Source: Nemertoderma westbladi
Taxonomy: Eukaryota; Xenacoelomorpha; Nemertodermatida; Nemertodermatidae
NCBI GenBank assembly: GCA_032718475.1
Contig: JAUCBJ010007177.1
Span: 62,001-126,000 of the forward strand
DNA: 64,000 bases
Direction of reading: 5' to 3'
Positions 20,780 through 36,200 of this stretch are shown in pieces. Every line of letters starts with the position of its first letter. Within the stretch, counting starts at the first letter, position 1. The notes below the pieces were generated by a model. It saw only the letters and a list, made by a program, of their open reading frames with translations, was not told the DNA's origin and did no database searches. Position numbers and translations under genes: made by a program.

Positions 20780-23700
20780 AACTAACCTGACACCACTTAT
20801 AGCCGAGTAGTTCAGTAAACTAACCTTCACCACTTATAGACGAGTAGTGGCGGTGGTTCAGTAAACTAACCTGACACCACTTATAGACGAGTAGTGGTGG
20901 TGGTTCAGTAAACTAACCTTCACCACTTATAGACGAGTAGTGGTGGTGGTTCAGTAAACTAACCTTCACCACTTATAGACGAGTAGTGGTGGTGGTTCAG
21001 TAAACTAACCTGACACCACTTATAGACGAGTAGTGGCGGTGGTTCAGTAAACTAACCTTCACCACTTATAGCCGAGTAGTTCAGTAAACTAACCTGACAC
21101 CACTTATAGCCGAGTAGTTCAGTAAACTAACCTGACACCACTTATAGACGAGTAGTGGTGGTGGTTCAGTAAACTAACCTTCACCACTTATAGCCGAGTA
21201 GTTCAGTAAACTAACCTGACACCACTTATAGACGAGTAGTGGTGGTGGTTCAGTAAACTAACCTGACACCACTTATAGACGAGTAGTGGCGGTGGTTCAG
21301 TAAACTAACCTTCACCACTTATAGACGAGTAGTGGTGGTGGTTCAGTAAACTAACCTTCACCACTTATAGCCGAGTAGTTCAGTAAACTAACCTGACACC
21401 ACTTATAGCCGAGTAGTGGTGGTGGTTCAGTAAACTAACCTAACCTGACACCACTTATAGACGAGTAGTGGTGGTGGTTCAGTAAACTAACCTTCACCAC
21501 TTATAGACGAGTAGTGGTGGTGGTTCAGTAAACTAACCTGACACCACTTATAGACGAGTAGTGGTGGTGGTTCAGTAAACTAACCTTCACCACTTATAGA
21601 CGAGTAGTGGCGGTGGTTCAGTAAACTAACCTGACACCACTTATAGACGAGTAGTGGCGGTGGTTCAGTAAACTAACCTTCACCACTTATAGCCGAGTAG
21701 TGGTGGTGGTTTAGTAAACTAACCTGACACCACTTATAGACGAGTAGTGGTGGTGGTTCAGTAAACTAACCTGACACCACTTATAGCCGAGTAGTTCAGT
21801 AAACTAACCTTCACCACTTATAGACGAGTAGTGGTGGTGGTTCAGTAAACTAACCTTCACCACTTATAGACGAGTAGTGGCGGTGGTTCAGTAAACTAAC
21901 CTTCACCACTTATAGACGAGTAGTGGTGGTGGTTCAGTAAACTAACCTTCACCACTTATAGACGAGTAGTGGTGGTGGTTCAGTAAACTAACCTTCACCA
22001 CTTATAGACGAGTAGTGGTGGTGGTTCAGTAAACTAACCTTCACCACTTATAGACGAGTAGTGGTGGTGGTTCAGTAAACTAACCTTCACCACTTATAGA
22101 CGAGTAGTGGTGGTGGTTCAGTAAACTAACCTTCACCACTTATAGACGAGTAGTGGTGGTGGTTCAGTAAACTAACCTGACACCACTTATAGACGAGTAG
22201 TTCAGTAAACTAACCTTCACCACTTATAGCCGAGTAGTTCAGTAAACTAACCTGACACCACTTATAGCCGAGTAGTGGTGGTGGTTCAGTAAACTAACCT
22301 GACACCACTTATAGACGAGTAGTGGTGGTGGTTCAGTAAACTAACCTTCACCACTTATAGACGAGTAGTGGCGGTGGTTCAGTAAACTAACCTGACACCA
22401 CTTATAGACGAGTAGTTCAGTAAACTAACCTACACCACTTATAGACGAGTAGTGGTGGTGGTTCAGTAAACTAACCTGACACCACTTATAGACGAGTAGT
22501 GGTGGTGGTTCAGTAAACTAACCTTCACCACTTATAGACGAGTAGTGGTGGTGGTTCAGTAAACTAACCTTCACCACTTATAGACGAGTAGTGGCGGTGG
22601 TTCAGTAAACTAACCTGACACCACTTATAGACGAGTAGTGGTGGTGGTTCAGTAAACTAACCTGACACCACTTATAGCCGAGTAGTTCAGTAAACTAACC
22701 TTCACCACTTATAGACGAGTAGTGGCGGTGGTTCAGTAAACTAACCTTCACCACTTATAGACGAGTAGTGGTGGTGGTTCAGTAAACTAACCTTCACCAC
22801 TTATAGACGAGTAGTGGCGGTGGTTCAGTAAACTAACCTGACACCACTTATAGCCGAGTAGTTCAGTAAACTAACCTTCACCACTTATAGACGAGTAGTG
22901 GTGGTGGTTCAGTAAACTAACCTTCACCACTTATAGACGAGTAGTGGCGGTGGTTCAGTAAACTAACCTGACACCACTTATAGACGAGTAGTGGTGGTGG
23001 TTCAGTAAACTAACCTGACACCACTTATAGACGAGTAGTGGTGGTGGTTCAGTAAACTAACCTGACACCACTTATAGACGAGTAGTGGTGGTGGTTCAGT
23101 AAACTAACCTTCACCACTTATAGACGAGTAGTGGTGGTGGTTCAGTAAACTAACCTTCACCACTTATAGACGAGTAGTGGCGGTGGTTCAGTAAACTAAC
23201 CTTCACCACTTATAGACGAGTAGTGGTGGTGGTTCAGTAAACTAACCTTCACCACTTATAGACGAGTAGTGGTGGTGGTTCAGTAAACTAACCTGACACC
23301 ACTTATAGACGAGTAGTGGTGGTGGTTCAGTAAACTAACCTGACACCACTTATAGCCGAGTAGTTCAGTAAACTAACCTTCACCACTTATAGACGAGTAG
23401 TGGTGGTGGTTCAGTAAACTAACCTGACACCACTTATAGACGAGTAGTGGTGGTGGTTCAGTAAACTAACCTGACACCACTTATAGCCGAGTAGTTCAGT
23501 AAACTAACCTTCACCACTTATAGACGAGTAGTGGTGGTGGTTCAGTAAACTAACCTGACACCACTTATAGACGAGTAGTGGTGGTGGTTCAGTAAACTAA
23601 CCTTCACCACTTATAGACGAGTAGTGGTGGTGGTTCAGTAAACTAACCTTCACCACTTATAGACGAGTAGTGGCGGTGGTTCAGTAAACTAACCTGACAC

Positions 23701-26700
23701 CACTTATATACGAGTAGTGGTGGTGGTTCAGTAAACTAACCTTCACCACTTATAGACGAGTAGTGGTGGTGGTTCAGTAAACTAACCTGACACCACTTAT
23801 AGACGAGTAGTGGTGGTGGTTCAGTAAACTAACCTAACACCACTTATAGACGAGTAGTGGTGGTGGTTCAGTAAACTAACCTTCACCACTTATAGACGAG
23901 TAGTGGTGGTGGTTCAGTAAACTAACCTTCACCACTTATAGACGAGTAGTGGTGGTGGTTCAGTAAACTAACCTGACACCACTTATAGACGAGTAGTGGT
24001 GGTGGTTTAGTAAACTAACCTACACCACTTATAGACGAGTAGTGGTGGTGGTTCAGTAAACTAACCTACACCACTTATAGACGAGTAGTGGTGGTGGTTC
24101 AGTAAACTAACCTACACCACTTATAGACGAGTAGTGGTGGTGGTTCAGTAAACTAACCTGACACCACTTATAGACGAGTAGTGGTGGTGGTTTAGTAAAC
24201 TAACCTACACCACTTATAGACGAGTAGTGGTGGTGGTTCAGTAAACTAACCTGACACCACTTATAGACGAGTAGTGGTGGTAGTTCAGTAAACTAACCTG
24301 ACACCACTTATAGACGAGTAGTTCAGTAAACTAACCTTCACCACTTATAGACGAGTAGTGGTGGTGGTTCAGTAAACTAACCTTCACAACTTATAGACGA
24401 GTAGTGGTGGTGGTTCAGTAAACTAACCTTCACCACTTATAGACGAGTAGTGGCGGTGGTTCAGTAAACTAACCTTCACCACTTATAGACGAGTAGTGGC
24501 GGTGGTTCAGTAAACTAACCTTCACCACTTATAGACGAGTAGTGGTGGTGGTTCAGTAAACTAACCTGACACCACTTATAGACGAGTAGTGGTGGTGGTT
24601 TAGTAAACTAACCTACACCACTTATAGACGAGTAGTGGTGGTGGTTCAGTAAACTAACCTACACCACTTATAGACGAGTAGTGGTGGTGGTTCAGTAAAC
24701 TAACCTTCACCACTTATAGACGAGTAGTGGCGGTGGTTCAGTAAACTAACCTTCACCACTTATAGACGAGTAGTGGTGGTGGTTCAGTAAACTAACCTTC
24801 ACCACTTATAGACGAGTAGTGGCGGTGGTTCAGTAAACTAACCTTCACCACTTATAGACGAGTAGTGGTGGTGGTTCAGTAAACTAACCTTCACCACTTA
24901 TAGACGAGTAGTGGCGGTGGTTCAGTAAACTAACCTACACCACTTATAGACGAGTAGTGGTGGTGGTTCAGTAAACTAACCTACACCACTTATAGACGAG
25001 TAGTGGCGGTGGTTCAGTAAACTAACCTTCACCACTTATAGACGAGTAGTGGTGGTGGTTCAGTAAACTAACCTTCACCACTTATAGACGAGTAGTGGCG
25101 GTGGTTCAGTAAACTAACCTTCACCACTTATAGACGAGTAGTGGCGGTGGTTCAGTAAACTAACCTTCACCACTTATAGCCGAGTAGTTCAGTAAACTAA
25201 CCTGACACCACTTATAGACGAGTAGTGGTGGTGGTTCAGTAAACTAACCTAACACCACTTATAGACGAGTAGTGGTGGTGGTTCAGTAAACTAACCTGAT
25301 ACCACTTATAGCCGAGTAGTGGCGGTGGTTCAGTAAACTAACCTTCACCACTTATAGACGAGTAGTGGTGGTGGTTCAGTAAACTAACCTTCACCACTTA
25401 TAGACGAGTAGTGGCGGTGGTTCAGTAAACTAACCTACACCACTTATAGACGAGTAGTGGTGGTGGTTCAGTAAACTAACCTACACCACTTATAGACGAG
25501 TAGTGGCGGTGGTTCAGTAAACTAACCTTCACCACTTATAGACGAGTAGTGGTGGTGGTTCAGTAAACTAACCTTCACCACTTATAGACGAGTAGTGGCG
25601 GTGGTTCAGTAAACTAACTTGACACCACTTATAGACGAGTAGCGGTGGTGGTTCAGTAAACTAACCTTCACCACTTATAGCCGAGTAGTGGTGGTGGTTT
25701 AGTAAACTAACCTACACCACTTATAGACGAGTAGTGGTGGTGGTTCAGTAAACTAACCTTCACCACTTATAGCCGAGTAGTTCAGTAAACTAACCTGACA
25801 CCACTTATAGACGAGTAGTGGTGGTGGTTCAGTAAACTAACCTGACACCACTTATAGACGAGTAGTGGTGGTGGTTCAGTAAACTAACCTTCACCACTTA
25901 TAGACGAGTAGTGGTGGTGGTTTAGTAAACTAACCTACACCACTTATAGACGAGTAGTGGTGGTGGTTCAGTAAACTAACCTACACCACTTATAGACGAG
26001 TAGTGGCGGTGGTTCAGTAAACTAACCTGACACCACTTATAGACGAGTAGTGGTGGTGGTTCAGTAAACTAACCTTCACCACTTATAGACGAGTAGTGGC
26101 GGTGGTTCAGTAAACTAACCTTCACCACTTATAGCCGAGTAGTTCAGTAAACTAACCTACACCACTTATAGACGAGTAGTGGCGGTGGTTCAGTAAACTA
26201 ACCTGACACCACTTATAGACGAGTAGTGGTGGTGGTTCAGTAAACTAACCTGACACCACTTATAGCCGAGTAGTGGTGGTGGTTCAGTAAACTAACCTGA
26301 CACCACTTATAGCCGAGTAGTTCAGTAAACTAACCTACACCACTTATAGACGAGTAGTGGCGGTGGTTCAGTAAACTAACCTGACACCACTTATAGACGA
26401 GTAGTGGTGGTGGTTCAGTAAACTAACCTGACACCACTTATAGACGAGTAGTGGTGGTGGTTCAGTAAACTAACCTTCACCACTTATAGCCGAGTAGTTC
26501 AGTAAACTAACCTTCACCACTTATAGACGAGTAGTAGTGGTGGTTCAGTAAACTAACCTTCACCACTTATAGACGAGTAGTGGTGGTGGTTCAGTAAACT
26601 AACCTTCACCACTTATAGCCGAGTAGTGGTGGTGGTTCAGTAAACTAACCTGACACCACTTATAGCCGAGTAGTGGTGGTGGTTCAGTAAACTAACCTTC

Positions 26701-26980
26701 ACCACTTATAGCCGAGTAGTGGTGGTGGTTCAGTAAACTAACCTGACACCACTTATAGACGAGTAGTGGTGGTGGTTCAGTAAACTAACCTGACACCACT
26801 TATAGCCGAGTAGTGGTGGTGGTTTAGTAAACTAACCTACACCACTTATAGACGAGTAGTGGTGGTGGTTCAGTAAACTAACCTTCACCACTTATAGACG
26901 AGTAGTGGTGGTGGTTCAGTAAACTAACCTTCACTACTTATAGACGAGTAGTGGTGGTGGTTCAGTAAACTAACCTTCAC
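20780..26980. repeat. Higher-order block A in the satellite (about 6.2 kb)
   Basis: Rare variants recur in the same order in the adjacent block B: a CTAACC insertion giving CTAACCTAACC (21432 and 28031), TTATATACGAG (23701 and 29966), GGTGGTAGTTCAG (24281 and 30499), TTCACAACTTATAG (24381 and 30599), ACTAACTTGACACC (25611 and 31829) and TTCACTACTTATAG (26931 and 33149). Offsets are mostly 6,218-6,281 bp, with a 6.6-kb excursion near 21.4 kb. Confidence 0.85.
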
Positions 26981-27059
26981 CACTTATAGCCGAGTAGTGG
27001 TGGTGGTTCAGTAAACTAACCTGACACCACTTATAGACGAGTAGTGGCGGTGGTTCAGT

Positions 27060-30000
27060 AAACTAACCTGACACCACTTATAGCCGAGTAGTTCAGTAAA
27101 CTAACCTTCACCACTTATAGACGAGTAGTGGCGGTGGTTCAGTAAACTAACCTGACACCACTTATAGACGAGTAGTGGTGGTGGTTCAGTAAACTAACCT
27201 TCACCACTTATAGACGAGTAGTGGTGGTGGTTCAGTAAACTAACCTTCACCACTTATAGACGAGTAGTGGTGGTGGTTCAGTAAACTAACCTGACACCAC
27301 TTATAGACGAGTAGTGGCGGTGGTTCAGTAAACTAACCTTCACCACTTATAGCCGAGTAGTTCAGTAAACTAACCTGACACCACTTATAGCCGAGTAGTT
27401 CAGTAAACTAACCTGACACCACTTATAGACGAGTAGTGGTGGTGGTTCAGTAAACTAACCTTCACCACTTATAGCCGAGTAGTTCAGTAAACTAACCTGA
27501 CACCACTTATAGACGAGTAGTGGTGGTGGTTCAGTAAACTAACCTGACACCACTTATAGACGAGTAGTGGTGGTGGTTCAGTAAACTAACCTTCACCACT
27601 TATAGACGAGTAGTTCAGTAAACTAACCTTCACCACTTATAGACGAGTAGTGGCGGTGGTTCAGTAAACTAACCTGACACCACTTATAGACGAGTAGTGG
27701 TGGTGGTTCAGTAAACTAACCTGACACCACTTATAGCCGAGTAGTGGTGGTGGTTCAGTAAACTAACCTTCACCACTTATAGACGAGTAGTGGCGGTGGT
27801 TCAGTAAACTAACCTGACACCACTTATAGACGAGTAGTGGTGGTGGTTCAGTAAACTAACCTGACACCACTTATAGACGAGTAGTGGTGGTGGTTCAGTA
27901 AACTAACCTGACACCACTTATAGCCGAGTAGTGGTGGTGGTTCAGTAAACTAACCTTCACCACTTATAGCCGAGTAGTTCAGTAAACTAACCTGACACCA
28001 CTTATAGCCGAGTAGTGGTGGTGGTTCAGTAAACTAACCTAACCTGACACCACTTATAGACGAGTAGTGGTGGTGGTTCAGTAAACTAACCTTCACCACT
28101 TATAGACGAGTAGTTCAGTAAACTAACCTGACACCACTTATAGCCGAGTAGTTCAGTAAACTAACCTTCACCACTTATAGACGAGTAGTGGTGGTGGTTC
28201 AGTAAACTAACCTTCACCACTTATAGACGAGTAGTGGTGGTGGTTCAGTAAACTAACCTTCACCACTTATAGACGAGTAGTGGTGGTGGTTCAGTAAACT
28301 AACCTTCACCACTTATAGACGAGTAGTGGTGGTGGTTCAGTAAACTAACCTTCACCACTTATAGACGAGTAGTGGTGGTGGTTCAGTAAACTAACCTGAC
28401 ACCACTTATAGACGAGTAGTTCAGTAAACTAACCTTCACCACTTATAGCCGAGTAGTTCAGTAAACTAACCTGACACCACTTATAGCCGAGTAGTGGTGG
28501 TGGTTCAGTAAACTAACCTGACACCACTTATAGACGAGTAGTGGTGGTGGTTCAGTAAACTAACCTTCACCACTTATAGACGAGTAGTGGCGGTGGTTCA
28601 GTAAACTAACCTGACACCACTTATAGACGAGTAGTTCAGTAAACTAACCTACACCACTTATAGACGAGTAGTGGTGGTGGTTCAGTAAACTAACCTGACA
28701 CCACTTATAGACGAGTAGTGGTGGTGGTTCAGTAAACTAACCTTCACCACTTATAGACGAGTAGTGGCGGTGGTTCAGTAAACTAACCTTCACCACTTAT
28801 AGACGAGTAGTGGTGGTGGTTCAGTAAACTAACCTTCACCACTTATAGACGAGTAGTGGCGGTGGTTCAGTAAACTAACCTGACACCACTTATAGACGAG
28901 TAGTGGTGGTGGTTCAGTAAACTAACCTGACACCACTTATAGCCGAGTAGTTCAGTAAACTAACCTTCACCACTTATAGACGAGTAGTGGCGGTGGTTCA
29001 GTAAACTAACCTTCACCACTTATAGACGAGTAGTGGTGGTGGTTCAGTAAACTAACCTTCACCACTTATAGACGAGTAGTGGCGGTGGTTCAGTAAACTA
29101 ACCTGACACCACTTATAGCCGAGTAGTTCAGTAAACTAACCTTCACCACTTATAGACGAGTAGTGGTGGTGGTTCAGTAAACTAACCTTCACCACTTATA
29201 GACGAGTAGTGGCGGTGGTTCAGTAAACTAACCTGACACCACTTATAGACGAGTAGTGGTGGTGGTTCAGTAAACTAACCTGACACCACTTATAGACGAG
29301 TAGTGGTGGTGGTTCAGTAAACTAACCTGACACCACTTATAGACGAGTAGTGGTGGTGGTTCAGTAAACTAACCTTCACCACTTATAGACGAGTAGTGGT
29401 GGTGGTTCAGTAAACTAACCTTCACCACTTATAGACGAGTAGTGGCGGTGGTTCAGTAAACTAACCTTCACCACTTATAGACGAGTAGTGGTGGTGGTTC
29501 AGTAAACTAACCTTCACCACTTATAGACGAGTAGTGGTGGTGGTTCAGTAAACTAACCTGACACCACTTATAGACGAGTAGTGGTGGTGGTTCAGTAAAC
29601 TAACCTGACACCACTTATAGCCGAGTAGTTCAGTAAACTAACCTTCACCACTTATAGACGAGTAGTGGTGGTGGTTCAGTAAACTAACCTGACACCACTT
29701 ATAGACGAGTAGTGGTGGTGGTTCAGTAAACTAACCTGACACCACTTATAGCCGAGTAGTTCAGTAAACTAACCTTCACCACTTATAGACGAGTAGTGGT
29801 GGTGGTTCAGTAAACTAACCTGACACCACTTATAGACGAGTAGTGGTGGTGGTTCAGTAAACTAACCTTCACCACTTATAGACGAGTAGTGGTGGTGGTT
29901 CAGTAAACTAACCTTCACCACTTATAGACGAGTAGTGGCGGTGGTTCAGTAAACTAACCTGACACCACTTATATACGAGTAGTGGTGGTGGTTCAGTAAA

Positions 30001-33000
30001 CTAACCTTCACCACTTATAGACGAGTAGTGGTGGTGGTTCAGTAAACTAACCTGACACCACTTATAGACGAGTAGTGGTGGTGGTTCAGTAAACTAACCT
30101 AACACCACTTATAGACGAGTAGTGGTGGTGGTTCAGTAAACTAACCTTCACCACTTATAGACGAGTAGTGGTGGTGGTTCAGTAAACTAACCTTCACCAC
30201 TTATAGACGAGTAGTGGTGGTGGTTCAGTAAACTAACCTGACACCACTTATAGACGAGTAGTGGTGGTGGTTTAGTAAACTAACCTACACCACTTATAGA
30301 CGAGTAGTGGTGGTGGTTCAGTAAACTAACCTACACCACTTATAGACGAGTAGTGGTGGTGGTTCAGTAAACTAACCTACACCACTTATAGACGAGTAGT
30401 GGTGGTGGTTCAGTAAACTAACCTACACCACTTATAGACGAGTAGTGGTGGTGGTTCAGTAAACTAACCTGACACCACTTATAGACGAGTAGTGGTGGTA
30501 GTTCAGTAAACTAACCTGACACCACTTATAGACGAGTAGTTCAGTAAACTAACCTTCACCACTTATAGACGAGTAGTGGTGGTGGTTCAGTAAACTAACC
30601 TTCACAACTTATAGACGAGTAGTGGTGGTGGTTCAGTAAACTAACCTTCACCACTTATAGACGAGTAGTGGCGGTGGTTCAGTAAACTAACCTTCACCAC
30701 TTATAGACGAGTAGTGGTGGTGGTTCAGTAAACTAACCTTCACCACTTATAGACGAGTAGTGGTGGTGGTTCAGTAAACTAACCTGACACCACTTATAGA
30801 CGAGTAGTGGTGGTGGTTTAGTAAACTAACCTACACCACTTATAGACGAGTAGTGGTGGTGGTTCAGTAAACTAACCTACACCACTTATAGACGAGTAGT
30901 GGTGGTGGTTCAGTAAACTAACCTTCACCACTTATAGACGAGTAGTGGCGGTGGTTCAGTAAACTAACCTTCACCACTTATAGACGAGTAGTGGTGGTGG
31001 TTCAGTAAACTAACCTTCACCACTTATAGACGAGTAGTGGCGGTGGTTCAGTAAACTAACCTTCACCACTTATAGACGAGTAGTGGTGGTGGTTCAGTAA
31101 ACTAACCTTCACCACTTATAGACGAGTAGTGGCGGTGGTTCAGTAAACTAACCTACACCACTTATAGACGAGTAGTGGTGGTGGTTCAGTAAACTAACCT
31201 ACACCACTTATAGACGAGTAGTGGCGGTGGTTCAGTAAACTAACCTTCACCACTTATAGACGAGTAGTGGTGGTGGTTCAGTAAACTAACCTTCACCACT
31301 TATAGACGAGTAGTGGCGGTGGTTCAGTAAACTAACCTTCACCACTTATAGACGAGTAGTGGCGGTGGTTCAGTAAACTAACCTTCACCACTTATAGCCG
31401 AGTAGTTCAGTAAACTAACCTGACACCACTTATAGACGAGTAGTGGTGGTGGTTCAGTAAACTAACCTAACACCACTTATAGACGAGTAGTGGTGGTGGT
31501 TCAGTAAACTAACCTGATACCACTTATAGCCGAGTAGTGGCGGTGGTTCAGTAAACTAACCTTCACCACTTATAGACGAGTAGTGGTGGTGGTTCAGTAA
31601 ACTAACCTTCACCACTTATAGACGAGTAGTGGCGGTGGTTCAGTAAACTAACCTACACCACTTATAGACGAGTAGTGGTGGTGGTTCAGTAAACTAACCT
31701 ACACCACTTATAGACGAGTAGTGGCGGTGGTTCAGTAAACTAACCTTCACCACTTATAGACGAGTAGTGGTGGTGGTTCAGTAAACTAACCTTCACCACT
31801 TATAGACGAGTAGTGGCGGTGGTTCAGTAAACTAACTTGACACCACTTATAGACGAGTAGCGGTGGTGGTTCAGTAAACTAACCTTCACCACTTATAGCC
31901 GAGTAGTGGTGGTGGTTTAGTAAACTAACCTACACCACTTATAGACGAGTAGTGGTGGTGGTTCAGTAAACTAACCTTCACCACTTATAGCCGAGTAGTT
32001 CAGTAAACTAACCTGACACCACTTATAGACGAGTAGTGGTGGTGGTTCAGTAAACTAACCTGACACCACTTATAGACGAGTAGTGGTGGTGGTTCAGTAA
32101 ACTAACCTTCACCACTTATAGACGAGTAGTGGTGGTGGTTTAGTAAACTAACCTACACCACTTATAGACGAGTAGTGGTGGTGGTTCAGTAAACTAACCT
32201 ACACCACTTATAGACGAGTAGTGGCGGTGGTTCAGTAAACTAACCTGACACCACTTATAGACGAGTAGTGGTGGTGGTTCAGTAAACTAACCTTCACCAC
32301 TTATAGACGAGTAGTGGCGGTGGTTCAGTAAACTAACCTTCACCACTTATAGCCGAGTAGTTCAGTAAACTAACCTACACCACTTATAGACGAGTAGTGG
32401 CGGTGGTTCAGTAAACTAACCTGACACCACTTATAGACGAGTAGTGGTGGTGGTTCAGTAAACTAACCTGACACCACTTATAGCCGAGTAGTGGTGGTGG
32501 TTCAGTAAACTAACCTGACACCACTTATAGCCGAGTAGTTCAGTAAACTAACCTACACCACTTATAGACGAGTAGTGGTGGTGGTTCAGTAAACTAACCT
32601 GACACCACTTATAGACGAGTAGTGGTGGTGGTTCAGTAAACTAACCTGACACCACTTATAGACGAGTAGTGGTGGTGGTTCAGTAAACTAACCTTCACCA
32701 CTTATAGCCGAGTAGTTCAGTAAACTAACCTTCACCACTTATAGACGAGTAGTAGTGGTGGTTCAGTAAACTAACCTTCACCACTTATAGACGAGTAGTG
32801 GTGGTGGTTCAGTAAACTAACCTTCACCACTTATAGCCGAGTAGTGGTGGTGGTTCAGTAAACTAACCTGACACCACTTATAGCCGAGTAGTGGTGGTGG
32901 TTCAGTAAACTAACCTTCACCACTTATAGCCGAGTAGTGGTGGTGGTTCAGTAAACTAACCTGACACCACTTATAGACGAGTAGTGGTGGTGGTTCAGTA

Positions 33001-33200
33001 AACTAACCTGACACCACTTATAGCCGAGTAGTGGTGGTGGTTTAGTAAACTAACCTACACCACTTATAGACGAGTAGTGGTGGTGGTTCAGTAAACTAAC
33101 CTTCACCACTTATAGACGAGTAGTGGTGGTGGTTCAGTAAACTAACCTTCACTACTTATAGACGAGTAGTGGTGGTGGTTCAGTAAACTAACCTTCACCA
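27060..33200. repeat. Higher-order block B in the satellite (tandem copy of block A)
   Basis: Direct tandem duplicate of 20780-26980, defined by the shared rare variants listed there. Parts recur a third time farther right: GGTGGTAGTTCAG at 42912 and ACTAACTTGACACC at 45621. A further copy relation links GGTGTTTCAG at about 33821 and 48044. Confidence 0.85.
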
Positions 33201-36200
33201 CTTATAGCCGAGTAGTGGTGGTGGTTCAGTAAACTAACCTTCACCACTTATAGCCGAGTAGTGGTGGTGGTTCAGTAAACTAACCTGACACCACTTATAG
33301 ACGAGTAGTGGTGGTGGTTCAGTAAACTAACCTGACACCACTTATAGCCGAGTAGTGGTGGTGGTTCAGTAAACTAACCTTCACCACTTATAGCCGAGTA
33401 GTTCAGTAAACTAACCTTCACCACTTATAGACGAGTAGTGGCGGTGGTTCAGTAAACTAACCTGACACCACTTATAGACGAGTAGTGGCGGTGGTTCAGT
33501 AAACTAACCTGACACCACTTATAGACGAGTAGTGGTGGTGGTTCAGTAAACTAACCTGACACCACTTATAGACGAGTAGTGGTGGTGGTTCAGTAAACTA
33601 ACCTGACACCACTTATAGACGAGTAGTGGTGGTGGTTCAGTAAACTAACCTGACACCACTTATAGACGAGTAGTGGTGGTGGTTCAGTAAACTAACCTTC
33701 ACCACTTATAGCCGAGTAGTGGTGGTGGTTCAGTAAACTAACCTGACACCACTTATAGACGAGTAGTGGCGGTGGTTCAGTAAACTAACCTGACACCACT
33801 TATAGACGAGTAGTGGTGGTGTTTCAGTAAACTAACCTGACACCACTTATAGACGAGTAGTGGTGGTGGTTCAGTAAACTAACCTGACACCACTTATAGA
33901 CGAGTAGTGGTGGTGGTTCAGTAAACTAACCTGACACCACTTATAGACGAGTAGTGGTGGTGGTTCAGTAAACTAACCTTCACCACTTATAGACGAGTAG
34001 TGGTGGTGGTTCAGTAAACTAACCTACACCACTTATAGACGAGTAGTGGCGGTGGTTCAGTAAACTAACCTGACACCACTTATAGACGAGTAGTGGTGGT
34101 GGTTCAGTAAACTAACCTGACACCACTTATAGCCGAGTAGTTCAGTAAACTAACCTGACACCACTTATAGACGAGTAGTGGTGGTGGTTCAGTAAACTAA
34201 CCTTCACCACTTATAGCCGAGTAGTTCAGTAAACTAACCTTCACCACTTATAGACGAGTAGTGGTGGTGGTTCAGTAAACTAACCTTCACTACTTATAGA
34301 CGAGTAGTGGTGGTGGTTCAGTAAACTAACCTACACCACTTATAGACGAGTAGTGGCGGTGGTTCAGTAAACTAACCTGACACCACTTATAGACGAGTAG
34401 TGGTGGTGGTTCAGTAAACTAACCTGACACCACTTATAGCCGAGTAGTTCAGTAAACTAACCTGACACCACTTATAGACGAGTAGTGGTGGTGGTTCAGT
34501 AAACTAACCTACACCACTTATAGACGAGTAGTGGCGGTGGTTCAGTAAACTAACCTGACACCACTTATAGACGAGTAGTGGTGGTGGTTCAGTAAACTAA
34601 CCTACACCACTTATAGACGAGTAGTGGCGGTGGTTCAGTAAACTAACCTACACCACTTATAGACGAGTAGTGGCGGTGGTTCAGTAAACTAACCTACACC
34701 ACTTATAGACGAGTAGTGGCGGTGGTTCAGTAAACTAACCTGACACCACTTATAGACGAGTAGTGGTGGTGGTTCAGTAAACTAACCTTCACCACTTATA
34801 GACGAGTAGTGGCGGTGGTTCAGTAAACTAACCTTCACCACTTATAGCCGAGTAGTTCAGTAAACTAACCTTCACCACTTATAGACGAGTAGTGGTGGTG
34901 GTTCAGTAAACTAACCTTCACCACTTATAGATGAGTAGTGGTGGTGGTTCAGTAAACTAACCTTCACTACTTATAGACGAGTAGTGGTGGTGGTTCAGTA
35001 AACTAACCTACACCACTTATAGACGAGTAGTGGCGGTGGTTCAGTAAACTAACCTGACACCACTTATAGACGAGTAGTGGCGGTGGTTCAGTAAACTAAC
35101 CTTCACCACTTATAGACGAGTAGTGGTGGTGGTTCAGTAAACTAACCTTCACCACTTATAGCCGAGTAGTTCAGTAAACTAACCTTCACCACTTATAGAC
35201 GAGTAGTGGTGGTGGTTCAGTAAACTAACCTGACACCACTTATAGACGAGTAGTGGTGGTGGTTCAGTAAACTAACCTTCACCACTTATAGATGAGTAGT
35301 GGTGGTGGTTCAGTAAACTAACCTGACACCACTTATAGACGAGTAGTGGTGGTGGTTCAGTAAACTAACCTTCACCACTTATAGACGAGTAGTGGTGGTG
35401 GTTCAGTAAACTAACCTTCACTACTTATAGACGAGTAGTGGTGGTGGTTCAGTAAACTAACCTACACCACTTATAGACGAGTAGTGGCGGTGGTTCAGTA
35501 AACTAACCTGACACCACTTATAGACGAGTAGCGGCGGTGGTTCAGTAAACTAACCTTCACCACTTATAGACGAGTAGTGGCGGTGGTTCAGTAAACTAAC
35601 CTTCACCACTTATAGCCGAGTAGTTCAGTAAACTAACCTTCACCACTTATAGACGAGTAGTGGTGGTGGTTCAGTAAACTAACCTACACCACTTATAGAC
35701 GAGTAGTGGCGGTGGTTCAGTAAACTAACCTGACACCACTTATAGACGAGTAGCGGCGGTGGTTCAGTAAACTAACCTTCACCACTTATAGCCGAGTAGT
35801 TCAGTAAACTAACCTTCACCACTTATAGACGAGTAGTGGCGGTGGTTCAGTAAACTAACCTACACCACTTATAGACGAGTAGTGGCGGTGGTTCAGTAAA
35901 CTAACCTTCACCACTTATAGACGAGTAGTGGCGGTGGTTCAGTAAACTAACCTACACCACTTATAGACGAGTAGTGGCGGTGGTTCAGTAAACTAACCTT
36001 CACCACTTATAGACGAGTAGTGGCGGTGGTTCAGTAAACTAACCTACACCACTTATAGACGAGTAGTGGCGGTGGTTCAGTAAACTAACCTTCACCACTT
36101 ATAGCCGAGTAGTTCAGTAAACTAACCTTCACCACTTATAGACGAGTAGTGGCGGTGGTTCAGTAAACTAACCTGACACCACTTATAGACGAGTAGTGGT

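Noticed and set aside
21430-21450. CTAACCTAACC as arthropod telomere repeat
   Set aside because: Only two units occur, at 21.4 and 28.0 kb, and they are explained by a small duplication in the satellite that was copied with the 6.2-kb block.
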